From DASYAN01 sp036501345 (lineage in GTDB: Bacteria > Chloroflexota > Ktedonobacteria > Ktedonobacterales > Ktedonobacteraceae), in assembly GCA_036501345.1 (NCBI GenBank), contig DASYAN010000240.1:1-15786 (forward strand): a DNA stretch of 15,786 bases, written 5' to 3'. The notes beneath the pieces were generated by a model, which worked only from the letters and a program-made list of their open reading frames with translations, was not told the origin of the DNA and did not search any database. Below are positions 6,382 through 12,771 of the stretch, in pieces. Position numbers and translations under genes: made by a program. Every line of letters begins with the position of its first letter. Positions within the stretch are counted from its first letter, which is position 1.

Positions 6382-9300
6382 ATGCCCCAAGATAAAATAG
6401 TTATTCGTGGTGCTCGTGAGCACAACTTAAAAAACATTGATGTGATCATTCCACGCGATAAGCTGGTAGTCATCACTGGCCTCTCTGGTTCTGGCAAGAG
6501 TAGTCTGGCCTTCGATACCATTTTCGCCGAAGGGCAACGACGCTATGTCGAATCCCTCTCGGCCTATGCACGCCAGTTCCTGGATAAAATGGATAAGCCA
6601 GACGTAGAACATATTGATGGGCTCTCACCAGCTATCTCCATTGACCAGAAAGGTGCAACCCATAATCCTCGTTCGACTGTAGGCACCGTCACCGAAATCT
6701 ATGACTATCTGCGTCTACTCTATGCTCGAGTGGGCCACCAACACTGTCCCAAGTGCGGGCACGAGGTAAGTCAGCAGACCTTGCAACAGATTGTCGATGC
6801 CGTTCTGAACATGCCCGAGGGCTCACGCATTCTCTTACTTGCACCACTTGTACAGGGGCGCAAAGGCGAATATAAAAATATTTTTGAAGAGATGCGCCGC
6901 TCAGGCTATGTACGCGTCCGTGTCGACAACACAATTCTAGATTTGAGTGAAGAGATCGAGCTGGACAAGCAGAAGAAACATACGATTGAAGTCGTCGTCG
7001 ATCGCCTCGTCATTCGCAAAAGCAAACCTCAGAGTCACAATGAGCGAGATACAGAAACAAGCCCACAACACTCACCACTCAAGCGCGTAGCAGAACGTCC
7101 TGCGCTCTACGAAGTAAATACTGCTCAGGAAACCGAGGCACATGTAGATGGAGTAACTGAACTAGCCGAACAGATACGGGTACAAGAAGAGGTTGATCCA
7201 GCATTTCGTCAGCGCTTGAGCGACTCTCTGGAGACAACACTCAAGCTTGGAAATGGAGTTGTTCTGGTCTCGGTTGTCGATGGTGAAGAGATTCTCTTCT
7301 CCGAGAAGGCAGCCTGTGTCTATTGTGGGATTAGTCTGCCAGAGATCGCACCACGCACATTCAGTTTTAATAGTCCCCATGGCGCCTGTCCTACCTGCGC
7401 AGGTCTTGGTATCCAGCAAGAGATGGATGCAGGGCTGATAGTCACCAATCCAGAATTGAGCATCCTGCAAGGTGCAATTGCCCCATGGAGTAAAGTGGTC
7501 AATGGCAGCCAATGGCATTCTGCCATCCTAGAAGCCATGGCTAAACACTACCATTTCGACTTGAATTCCCCTTGGAACCAACTCAGTGCGGAGATTCGTC
7601 AGCGTATTCTCTACGGCACAGACGAACCGCTGACCATTCGTTATACACCTCAGCATGGTAATACCCGCAGCTATACGGTCAATTTCGAGGGAGTGATTAC
7701 CAATCTGGACCGCCGTTATAAACAGACGGAAAGTGAGAGCATGCGCGAGGACATCGAGAGCTACATGTCGGCACGCCTCTGCCCAGATTGTCGCGGTGCA
7801 CGCCTTAAACCTGAGGCCCTGGCAGTTACCGTCGGAGGGCGTAATATTGTGCAGGTTACTCAACTGGCCATTGCTAAAGCACAGCACTTTTTCCAAGATC
7901 TTGAAGCAAGCAATGCAGAGACAATTCCTGCTGTAGCAGTTATATCAGATGATCATTCAAGCCAAAATGGTTCCTGGCTAGCTCATTCAACTGCCCGCAT
8001 CTCTTCTGATGAACCCCTGGTTCTCAGTACGCTGACTGCACGCGAACGCATCATTGCCCACCAGATACTCAAAGAGATCCGTGCACGCCTGCAGTTCCTG
8101 ATCGATGTCGGTCTGGACTATCTGACAGTGAACCGAGCAGCTGCCAGTCTCTCTGGAGGAGAAGCACAGCGTATCCGTCTGGCAACCCAGATTGGCTCAG
8201 GCCTGATGGGCGTGCTCTATATTCTTGACGAACCCAGCATCGGCCTGCATCAACGCGATAATGAGCGTCTTATCAATACCTTGACCCACCTGCGTGAACT
8301 GGGCAATACTTTGCTGGTCGTTGAACATGATGAAGATACCATGCGTGCCGCTGACTATATCATTGATATCGGACCCGGAGCTGGCGAACATGGTGGACAG
8401 GTAGTTGCAGTTGGTACATACCAGGAAATCCTTGCAAATCCCAACTCGCTAACTGGCGACTATCTCGCACGGCGCAAACGCATTGAGATGCCTCTGGAAC
8501 GACGTGCAGGCAATGGCAATTCACTACTCATCAAGGGCGCACGCGAAAACAACCTGAAAAGTATCGACGTCGAGATTCCACTGGGCAAATTTGTCGCCGT
8601 CACGGGTGTCTCTGGCTCCGGCAAGAGCACACTGATCACAGATATTCTGTACCACAAACTGTCACAGACCTTCTTTCGCTCTCACAATCGTCCCGGTGAG
8701 CATGACGCCATCGAGGGACTAGAATACCTGGATAAAGTGATCGATATCGATCAGTCTCCCATCGGGCGTACTCCGCGCTCTAATCCAGCCACATACACCA
8801 ATGCCTTCACAGGTATCCGCGAACTGTTTGCCCAGGTACCAGAGTCACGCATCCGTGGCTACCAACCGGGTCGCTTCTCCTTCAATGTCAAGGGTGGACG
8901 CTGCGAGGCCTGTAAGGGTGAGGGAATCGTCAGAATTGAGATGAACTTCCTGCCCGATGTGTATGTGCCCTGTGAAGTCTGTCATGGCAAACGCTACAAC
9001 CGCGAGGCACTGGAGATCCACTACAAGGGCAAAAGCATTGCCGATGTATTGGATATGACTGTTGAAGAGGCCTCAAACTTCTTTGCAAACATTCCTTCTA
9101 TCCATAACAAGATGAAAACACTCTATGATGTGGGACTGGGCTATATGCGCCTGGGACAGCCTGCCACTACCCTCTCTGGAGGCGAAGCACAGCGTGTCAA
9201 ATTGGCGACAGAACTATCACGTCGCGCTACGGGACGCACGCTCTATATCCTGGACGAGCCCACAACAGGTCTGCACTTTGCCGATGTCGCACGCCTGCTG

Positions 9301-9561
9301 CATGTACTACAACGATTGGTTGACACAGGAAATACCATCGTAGTGATTGAGCATAATCTGGACGTGATCAAAAGTGCCGACTGGATTATCGATCTAGGTC
9401 CCGATGGTGGTGATGCAGGAGGCTATGTTATCGCTGAGGGAACTCCTGAAGAGGTGGCAGAAAACAAGCAATCTCACACTGGATACTTTCTCAAGCGCCT
9501 GTTTGAAGAGGGAATCAAGTCTGAAAGTGCACAGCACTCGAATCCGCTTGTAGTGAGTTAA
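6382..9561 (+). CDS. uvrA: Excinuclease ABC subunit A
   Basis: UvrA is the damage-sensing ATPase of nucleotide excision repair. As a dimer it loads UvrB on lesions. The 1059-residue protein has both ABC modules. Module one: Walker A GLSGSGKSS (33-41), signature LSGGEAQRIRL (589-600) and Walker B YILDEPSIGLH (613-623). Module two: GVSGSGKST (742-750), LSGGEAQRVKL (931-941) and YILDEPTTGLH (955-965). Cysteine pairs are seen at 122/125, 312/315 with 336/339 (zinc site) and 841/844 with 864/867 (zinc site near the damage-binding region). It is about 100 residues longer than typical UvrA because of two low-complexity insertions, about 213-272 and 507-552. The start gives the family opening IRGAREHNLKNID; the ribosome site is weak. 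hicB follows after 11 bp. Confidence 0.98.
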   Translation: MPQDKIVIRGAREHNLKNIDVIIPRDKLVVITGLSGSGKSSLAFDTIFAEGQRRYVESLSAYARQFLDKMDKPDVEHIDGLSPAISIDQKGATHNPRSTVGTVTEIYDYLRLLYARVGHQHCPKCGHEVSQQTLQQIVDAVLNMPEGSRILLLAPLVQGRKGEYKNIFEEMRRSGYVRVRVDNTILDLSEEIELDKQKKHTIEVVVDRLVIRKSKPQSHNERDTETSPQHSPLKRVAERPALYEVNTAQETEAHVDGVTELAEQIRVQEEVDPAFRQRLSDSLETTLKLGNGVVLVSVVDGEEILFSEKAACVYCGISLPEIAPRTFSFNSPHGACPTCAGLGIQQEMDAGLIVTNPELSILQGAIAPWSKVVNGSQWHSAILEAMAKHYHFDLNSPWNQLSAEIRQRILYGTDEPLTIRYTPQHGNTRSYTVNFEGVITNLDRRYKQTESESMREDIESYMSARLCPDCRGARLKPEALAVTVGGRNIVQVTQLAIAKAQHFFQDLEASNAETIPAVAVISDDHSSQNGSWLAHSTARISSDEPLVLSTLTARERIIAHQILKEIRARLQFLIDVGLDYLTVNRAAASLSGGEAQRIRLATQIGSGLMGVLYILDEPSIGLHQRDNERLINTLTHLRELGNTLLVVEHDEDTMRAADYIIDIGPGAGEHGGQVVAVGTYQEILANPNSLTGDYLARRKRIEMPLERRAGNGNSLLIKGARENNLKSIDVEIPLGKFVAVTGVSGSGKSTLITDILYHKLSQTFFRSHNRPGEHDAIEGLEYLDKVIDIDQSPIGRTPRSNPATYTNAFTGIRELFAQVPESRIRGYQPGRFSFNVKGGRCEACKGEGIVRIEMNFLPDVYVPCEVCHGKRYNREALEIHYKGKSIADVLDMTVEEASNFFANIPSIHNKMKTLYDVGLGYMRLGQPATTLSGGEAQRVKLATELSRRATGRTLYILDEPTTGLHFADVARLLHVLQRLVDTGNTIVVIEHNLDVIKSADWIIDLGPDGGDAGGYVIAEGTPEEVAENKQSHTGYFLKRLFEEGIKSESAQHSNPLVVS

Positions 9562-9572
9562 AGGGGAGACCA

Positions 9573-9806
9573 GTGAAAACCTATCAGTACACAATTATTC
9601 TGCATCCTGATGTGGAGGAGGGGGGATATACAGTGACAGTACCAGCCCTACCTAGTTGTGTCACGCAAGGTGAAACGCTAGAAGAAGCCATTGCAATGGC
9701 GAAAGACGCTATACGTCTTCACATAGACACTCTTATTGCAGATGGAGTGCCTGTACCAGAAGAGCATGAGCATCCCCAAGCAATCGTTATTGATGTTGCC
9801 GCTTAA
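9573..9806 (+). CDS. Solitary HicB-family antitoxin-like protein
   Basis: A 77-residue protein of the HicB type (partial RNase H-like fold). It shows the YTVTVPALPSCVTQGETLEEA core (19-39), an amphipathic helix EAIAMAKDAIRLHIDTLIADG and the usual PVPEE ending. In true HicAB pairs HicB neutralises the HicA mRNA interferase and has an added DNA-binding domain. Here no HicA-like gene lies on either side and there is no room for a DNA-binding domain. A toxin-antitoxin role is therefore not supported, and it may be one of the free-standing HicB proteins of unknown role. The start is GTG with a strong AGGGGAG ribosome site 4-6 bp upstream. It lies 11 bp after uvrA and is probably co-transcribed with it. 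Confidence 0.88.
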   Translation: MKTYQYTIILHPDVEEGGYTVTVPALPSCVTQGETLEEAIAMAKDAIRLHIDTLIADGVPVPEEHEHPQAIVIDVAA

Positions 9807-9830
9807 CCCTTTGAGGAGCAAGCTTTCTTT

Positions 9831-9979
9831 TTATGCTTTTTTCCCCGGGAAAGATGGGAACTCCAAGTGCGGCAACACACTACTGGAAGGGTCTTGCGAT
9901 GAGTCAGAGGGTAATGCCGTAGACTGATCATTCTCATTAGCAGTAGGGGCCTGCATGATGGACTCTTCCATCTTATTAT
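9831..9979 (-). pseudogene. Severed 3' end of the glycosyltransferase gene
   Basis: Read on the minus strand from 9979, this stretch is open for 48 codons and ends in TAA at 9831-9833. It encodes an acidic, Ser/Pro-rich tail that starts NKMEESIMQAP and ends FPSFPGKKA. It lies directly left of the tnpB element. The transferase gene reads in the same orientation into the right end of that element. Joining base 11413 to base 9979 keeps the frame (junction codon GAT, Asp) and gives a gene of 446 codons including stop. The fragment is therefore the original 3' end, cut off by the insertion. It has no start of its own. That it is a chance open frame is possible but unlikely, given the exact in-frame fit to independently predicted element ends. 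Confidence 0.8.
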
Positions 9980-9985
9980 CCCTTC

Positions 9986-10030
9986 CGCCTCGTAAAACCC
10001 CTGCTTTTAAGCATGGGGATATAAGAGGCG
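9986..10030 (+). repeat. Left-end hairpin of the tnpB element
   Basis: The inner hairpin is cccc-tgc (9998-10004), loop ttttaa, gca-T-gggg (10011-10018), with T10014 bulged. An outer 6-bp stem, cgcctc (9986-9991) and gaggcg (10025-10030), encloses it. The bulged T and the position about 18 nt inside the left junction are as expected for the subterminal hairpin recognised by TnpA of this family. Confidence 0.75.
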
Positions 10031-10114
10031 TTCCTTCTATGGGGCTTGAGCACAGGGGTACGAATTGTATGACAAAGTATTCATTGTTTGTACTGTACTA
10101 TGAACACTTGTTTA

Positions 10115-10146
10115 TTGACATATGTGATATGAATATATGCATATTC
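10115..10146 (+). promoter_or_regulatory. Tentative tnpB promoter
   Basis: A perfect -35 TTGACA (10115-10120) lies 45 bp before the tnpB start. The -10 is ambiguous in the AT-rich stretch that follows (TATGCA at 10136-10141 with a 15-bp spacer, or TGCATA with 17). An imperfect palindrome gaatat-atgc-atattc (10131-10146) overlaps it and could be an operator. Confidence 0.35.
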
Positions 10147-10165
10147 AAGAAAGGAGAGCCAAAGT

Positions 10166-11380
10166 ATGATGAAGGCGTTTAAATATCGTTTGTACCCCAC
10201 ATGCAAGCAAGCTGGGACTCTCCAGTTCATCCTTGACCGCAAACGTGAGTTGTACAATGCGTCGCTTGAGGAACGTCGTGAAGCCTACCGAATGAGTCAT
10301 ATAAGCATCTCCTATAATGACCAGTCGGCTCAGCTTCCCGCAATCAAGGAGATCAGGCCAGAGTACAAAGAGATCTATTCCCAGATCTTGCAAGATACTC
10401 TCAAGCGCGTGGATAAAGCATTCAAGGCTTTCTTCAAACGGTGCAAGGAAGGCAAGACTCCTGGCTTCCCCAGGTTCCAAGGATACGATCGCTATGACTC
10501 GTTCACCTATCCGCAGATTGAGAAGCTGAAAGGCAAACCAACCGTCACGATCGAAAACGGGAAAGTCATTCTCCCAAAGATCGGCCATGTCAAAGTCAAA
10601 GAGCACAGGCCTCTTGAGGGTAAGGTCAAGACAGCCACCATCAAGCACGAGGGCGACTACTGGTACATTGTCTTCACCTGCGAGGTAGAGGCACGGGTGA
10701 AGCTTTCCTATACCGATCTCCCCATTGGGATAGACATGGGACTCAAGCACTTCATGACTGACTCGAACGGGGATGTTGTGGACAATCCCAAGTTCTTCAG
10801 GAAGTCACATGGCAGACTCAAGAAAAAGCAGCAACGGCTCTCAAAAAGGAGAAATAAGAGCAATCACCGCAAAAAGGCAGCTCAGCTTGTTGGTAAGGCT
10901 CATAAGAAGGTCAGAAACCAGCGCCGAGACTTCCATCATAAGGATTCTCGTATCCTGGTTGAGACATTCGAGACGATCGTCTTTGAAGACCTCTCTATGC
11001 ACAACATGGTGAGGAAGCCAAAGGCTAAGCAAGACGAGAATAGAAAGTATTTGCCCAATGGGGCAGCCGCTAAGGGCGGTTTGAATAAGTCAATACTCGA
11101 CGCTGGATGGGGCAGCTTCATAGAACTGGTTAAGCACAAGGCAGAATGGGCCGGTGTCACCGTCTATGAAGTCGACCCAAGCAAAACCAGCCAGATCTGC
11201 AGCGCCTGCCACAAGGAAGGTGAGCATAAAGATCTCAGTGTGAGGACACACGTCTGTGAGCACTGTGGGGTTGTGCTGGACCGGGACCATAACGCTGCCG
11301 TAAATATTCTTGACCGAGGGCTCGGACGGAGCCTACGCGAACCTGTCACCACGGGTACATTCCGTAGGACTTCTGCGTGA
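10166..11380 (+). CDS. tnpB: TnpB, RNA-guided nuclease of IS200/IS605-type element
   Basis: A 404-residue TnpB, the compact relative of Cas12. It uses an RNA from the element's right end to cut DNA next to a short TAM and so helps keep the element in place. The N-terminal part (about 1-180) is the wedge/recognition half. The RuvC nuclease has Asp190 (PIGIDMGLKH), Glu274 (IVFEDLSMHNM) and Asp374 (LDRDHNAAVNIL), so the catalytic triad is complete. A zinc finger with CxxC at 345-348 and 364-367 lies between the second and third motifs. The length is normal for the family and no frameshift is seen, so it looks active. The ATG has AGGAG 9 bp upstream; a second ATG follows directly. The last 48 bp overlap the antisense end of the glycosyltransferase frame. 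No tnpA is present. Confidence 0.96.
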   Translation: MMKAFKYRLYPTCKQAGTLQFILDRKRELYNASLEERREAYRMSHISISYNDQSAQLPAIKEIRPEYKEIYSQILQDTLKRVDKAFKAFFKRCKEGKTPGFPRFQGYDRYDSFTYPQIEKLKGKPTVTIENGKVILPKIGHVKVKEHRPLEGKVKTATIKHEGDYWYIVFTCEVEARVKLSYTDLPIGIDMGLKHFMTDSNGDVVDNPKFFRKSHGRLKKKQQRLSKRRNKSNHRKKAAQLVGKAHKKVRNQRRDFHHKDSRILVETFETIVFEDLSMHNMVRKPKAKQDENRKYLPNGAAAKGGLNKSILDAGWGSFIELVKHKAEWAGVTVYEVDPSKTSQICSACHKEGEHKDLSVRTHVCEHCGVVLDRDHNAAVNILDRGLGRSLREPVTTGTFRRTSA

Positions 11381-11430
11381 AGCCCCCGCATTTCTGCGTG
11401 GGGAGTCGTCACCTGATCCAGGTTGTATAT
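11281..11430 (+). ncRNA. Predicted omega-RNA (right-end RNA) with guide
   Basis: In characterised TnpB elements the guide RNA is made from the 3' end of tnpB plus the right end, and the guide is the first 16-20 nt of flanking DNA. By analogy the scaffold would end at TCAC (11409-11412) and the guide would start at 11413 (ctgatccaggttgtat...). The scaffold contains the right-end hairpin (11383-11403) and a smaller one, cttc-tgcgt-gaag (11370-11382). The 5' limit given is a guess; no processing site can be seen. Confidence 0.5.
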
Positions 11431-12601
11431 CATCTAGGTTCATCCGCGTGCCATCTTGGCGGTAGTCAATCCAAACAATCAAAGCAGCCATCGTCACCAC
11501 TACCAAGACAATACCGATAAGTTTGTAGACACGAAAGAGATTGAGAGCAAGAATACCAAAGATCATCGTCAACCCATAGAACACATAACAAATCTGTCTG
11601 GCATTGAAACCTGTGGCACGTAAACGATCATGCAGGTGCGTTGAATCATAATGCCAGGGACGTTGACCATGCCTGACACGATTAATAATGACGACTGCGA
11701 TATTCACAATAGGAAATCCCATGACCATCAGCACCAGAGCGACCTTTGCTCCCCCAATAATTGAGAGCACAGCTAGCCCCAAGCCGAGGAAATTTGAACC
11801 GCTATCACCCATCAAAATCTTCGCTGGACCCCAATTATGTGGCAGAAAACCCAGAACAGCCCCCGTAAAGATTGCAGCGAGAATAGCAATTGTATCCTGC
11901 CCCAGACGCCAGCTAATAATGGCGAAAAACACTCCAGTAATTGCTACGATTCCTCCAGCCAACCCATCCGAACCATCGATCCAGTTCACAGTATTCATCA
12001 TGCCCACCATCCAGAACCAAGTGATTAGCATAGCGGGTATAGCCAGCAAACTGATTTCAGGACGATGAATAAAGATGATCACACTCGCTTGCTGATACCA
12101 GGGCAAAACGGAACTGGCTCCCGTAGCCTGAAAAGGATTGCTAAAACCAAATAACAGCACCCCATGAAACAGTCCATCAATAAAAGGACCCATAATAATA
12201 ATCACAGCCAATGTTTGAGCCAGCAGTTTAGGCAAAGGTTTCAAGGGTTTAATATCATCATAGGCATTTACTAGTACAATCAGAGCTGATGCTACTAAGA
12301 ACAACCAATACATGGTTGCCTCATCGTGGTATCGATTATAACTAACATATAAGGCAGGATTGTTTATATAAAATATCAATGAAGCAACAATAAAAGCGAG
12401 ATAGATCGCCACCCCACCCAGACGAGGCCTTGGATCTTGCTTCCTTCCCGGCTCAGCTGGGCGAAGCAAGTTCTTCTCGCGACAAAAAGATATCACCCCA
12501 AACATCAACACATAAGAGAGCAAGAATGCAGTGGCTCCTCCGAACAGCAGCAACAAAAGGTCAGAGAGTGATTGAGTTTGAACCGAACTCGCCAATACCA
12601 T
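11333..12601 (-). CDS. WecA/TagO-like glycosyl-1-phosphate transferase, 3' end replaced by IS
   Basis: A polytopic membrane enzyme of glycosyltransferase family 4 (MraY/WecA/TagO). It moves a sugar-1-phosphate from a UDP-sugar to a polyprenyl phosphate and so starts synthesis of a cell-surface polymer. Motifs: PRLGGVAIY (59-67), the catalytic-type DD in AYDDIKPL (115-116), NTVNWIDGSDGLAGG (203-217), GDSGSNFLG (265-273) and HLHDRLRATGF (322-332). The last is the WecA/TagO rather than the MraY pattern, which suggests a GlcNAc- or similar-1-phosphate donor. About ten hydrophobic spans run to residue 378. Residues 1-396 are native; residues 397-422 are read from the right end of the tnpB element, and the gene stops inside tnpB. 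The catalytic core is complete, so activity is likely. Start ATG 12601 has a G-rich site (GGGGGG) 8 bp upstream. Confidence 0.93.
   Translation of the reverse strand: MVLASSVQTQSLSDLLLLLFGGATAFLLSYVLMFGVISFCREKNLLRPAEPGRKQDPRPRLGGVAIYLAFIVASLIFYINNPALYVSYNRYHDEATMYWLFLVASALIVLVNAYDDIKPLKPLPKLLAQTLAVIIIMGPFIDGLFHGVLLFGFSNPFQATGASSVLPWYQQASVIIFIHRPEISLLAIPAMLITWFWMVGMMNTVNWIDGSDGLAGGIVAITGVFFAIISWRLGQDTIAILAAIFTGAVLGFLPHNWGPAKILMGDSGSNFLGLGLAVLSIIGGAKVALVLMVMGFPIVNIAVVIINRVRHGQRPWHYDSTHLHDRLRATGFNARQICYVFYGLTMIFGILALNLFRVYKLIGIVLVVVTMAALIVWIDYRQDGTRMNLDDIQPGSGDDSPRRNAGASRRSPTECTRGDRFA
11383..11403 (+). repeat. Right-end hairpin of the tnpB element
   Basis: cccc-cgca (left arm, within 11383-11390), loop tttc, tgcg-T-gggg (11395-11403), with T11399 bulged. 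The bulged T and GGGG foot repeat the design of the left-end hairpin. GAAG (11379-11382) lies directly 5' of it, and the hairpin ends 9 nt before the inferred right junction. Confidence 0.75.
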
Positions 12602-12677
12602 AACAATGGCCCCCCAATGGTAAATAACAGCTAACGTTGCTGATCAATATAGCGAGCAATCAATGCTGTCCGATTCG

Positions 12678-12707
12678 ATTATACGGCCTCTATCAGAGTT
12701 AACGCAA
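12678..12707 (-). promoter_or_regulatory. Promoter of the glycosyltransferase gene
   Basis: On the minus strand a perfect -10 TATAAT (plus coordinates 12678-12683) lies 18 bp after TTGCGT (12702-12707), a half-match to the -35 consensus. It is 77 bp before the start codon, in the 170-bp gap after prmC. The gene therefore has its own promoter and does not depend on the DUF2203-prmC transcript. Confidence 0.5.
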
Positions 12708-12734
12708 CGAATCCACCTTTATGTACCATGAAAT

Positions 12735-12770
12735 AAATGCTCTTGCATAAATAACTGCATTTTTGCATTT
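12735..12770 (-). terminator. Weak hairpin after prmC
   Basis: Starting 1 bp after the prmC stop codon, aaatgc / gcattt (outer 6 bp) encloses an inner tgca / tgca pair with A-rich internal loops. On the minus strand it is followed by atttattt. It could slow or end prmC transcription, but the stem is short and AT-rich. Confidence 0.3.
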
Positions 12771-12771
12771 T

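Larger units (their letters stand above)
9980..11412 (+). mobile_element. IS200/IS605-type tnpB-only element, 1433 bp
   Basis: The boundaries come from two independent lines. (a) Reading frame: removing 9980-11412 restores the split transferase gene. (b) End structure: each end has a hairpin with a single bulged T on its 3' arm (left 9998-10018, right 11383-11403). The tetranucleotides directly 5' of the hairpins (AAAA 9994-9997; GAAG 11379-11382) match the outer sequences TTAT (9976-9979) and TCAC (11409-11412) by the pairing logic I recall for IS608 (TTAC with AAAG, TCAA with GAAT). The distances, 18 nt from left junction to hairpin and 9 nt from right hairpin to junction, also suit this family. 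There is no target duplication, as expected. The only gene is tnpB, so movement needs a TnpA from elsewhere. Confidence 0.85.

Noticed and set aside
9736..9927. Plus-strand frame after hicB
   Set aside because: It overlaps hicB in another frame and is antisense to the transferase remnant, which explains this DNA better.
9807..9979. A hicA toxin gene next to hicB
   Set aside because: No HicA-like protein (small, with a conserved GSH-type motif) can be read on either strand; the stretch is the transferase remnant.
10145..10750. Open frame of 201 codons on the minus strand
   Set aside because: It is the antisense shadow of the clearly coding tnpB (all motifs intact on the plus strand).
11383..11403. 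Intrinsic terminator for tnpB
   Set aside because: The hairpin has no T run after it, carries the bulged T typical of IS ends and mirrors the left-end hairpin, so it is a transposon end.
11688..12068. Plus-strand frame of 126 codons
   Set aside because: It is antisense to the core membrane spans and catalytic motifs of the glycosyltransferase.
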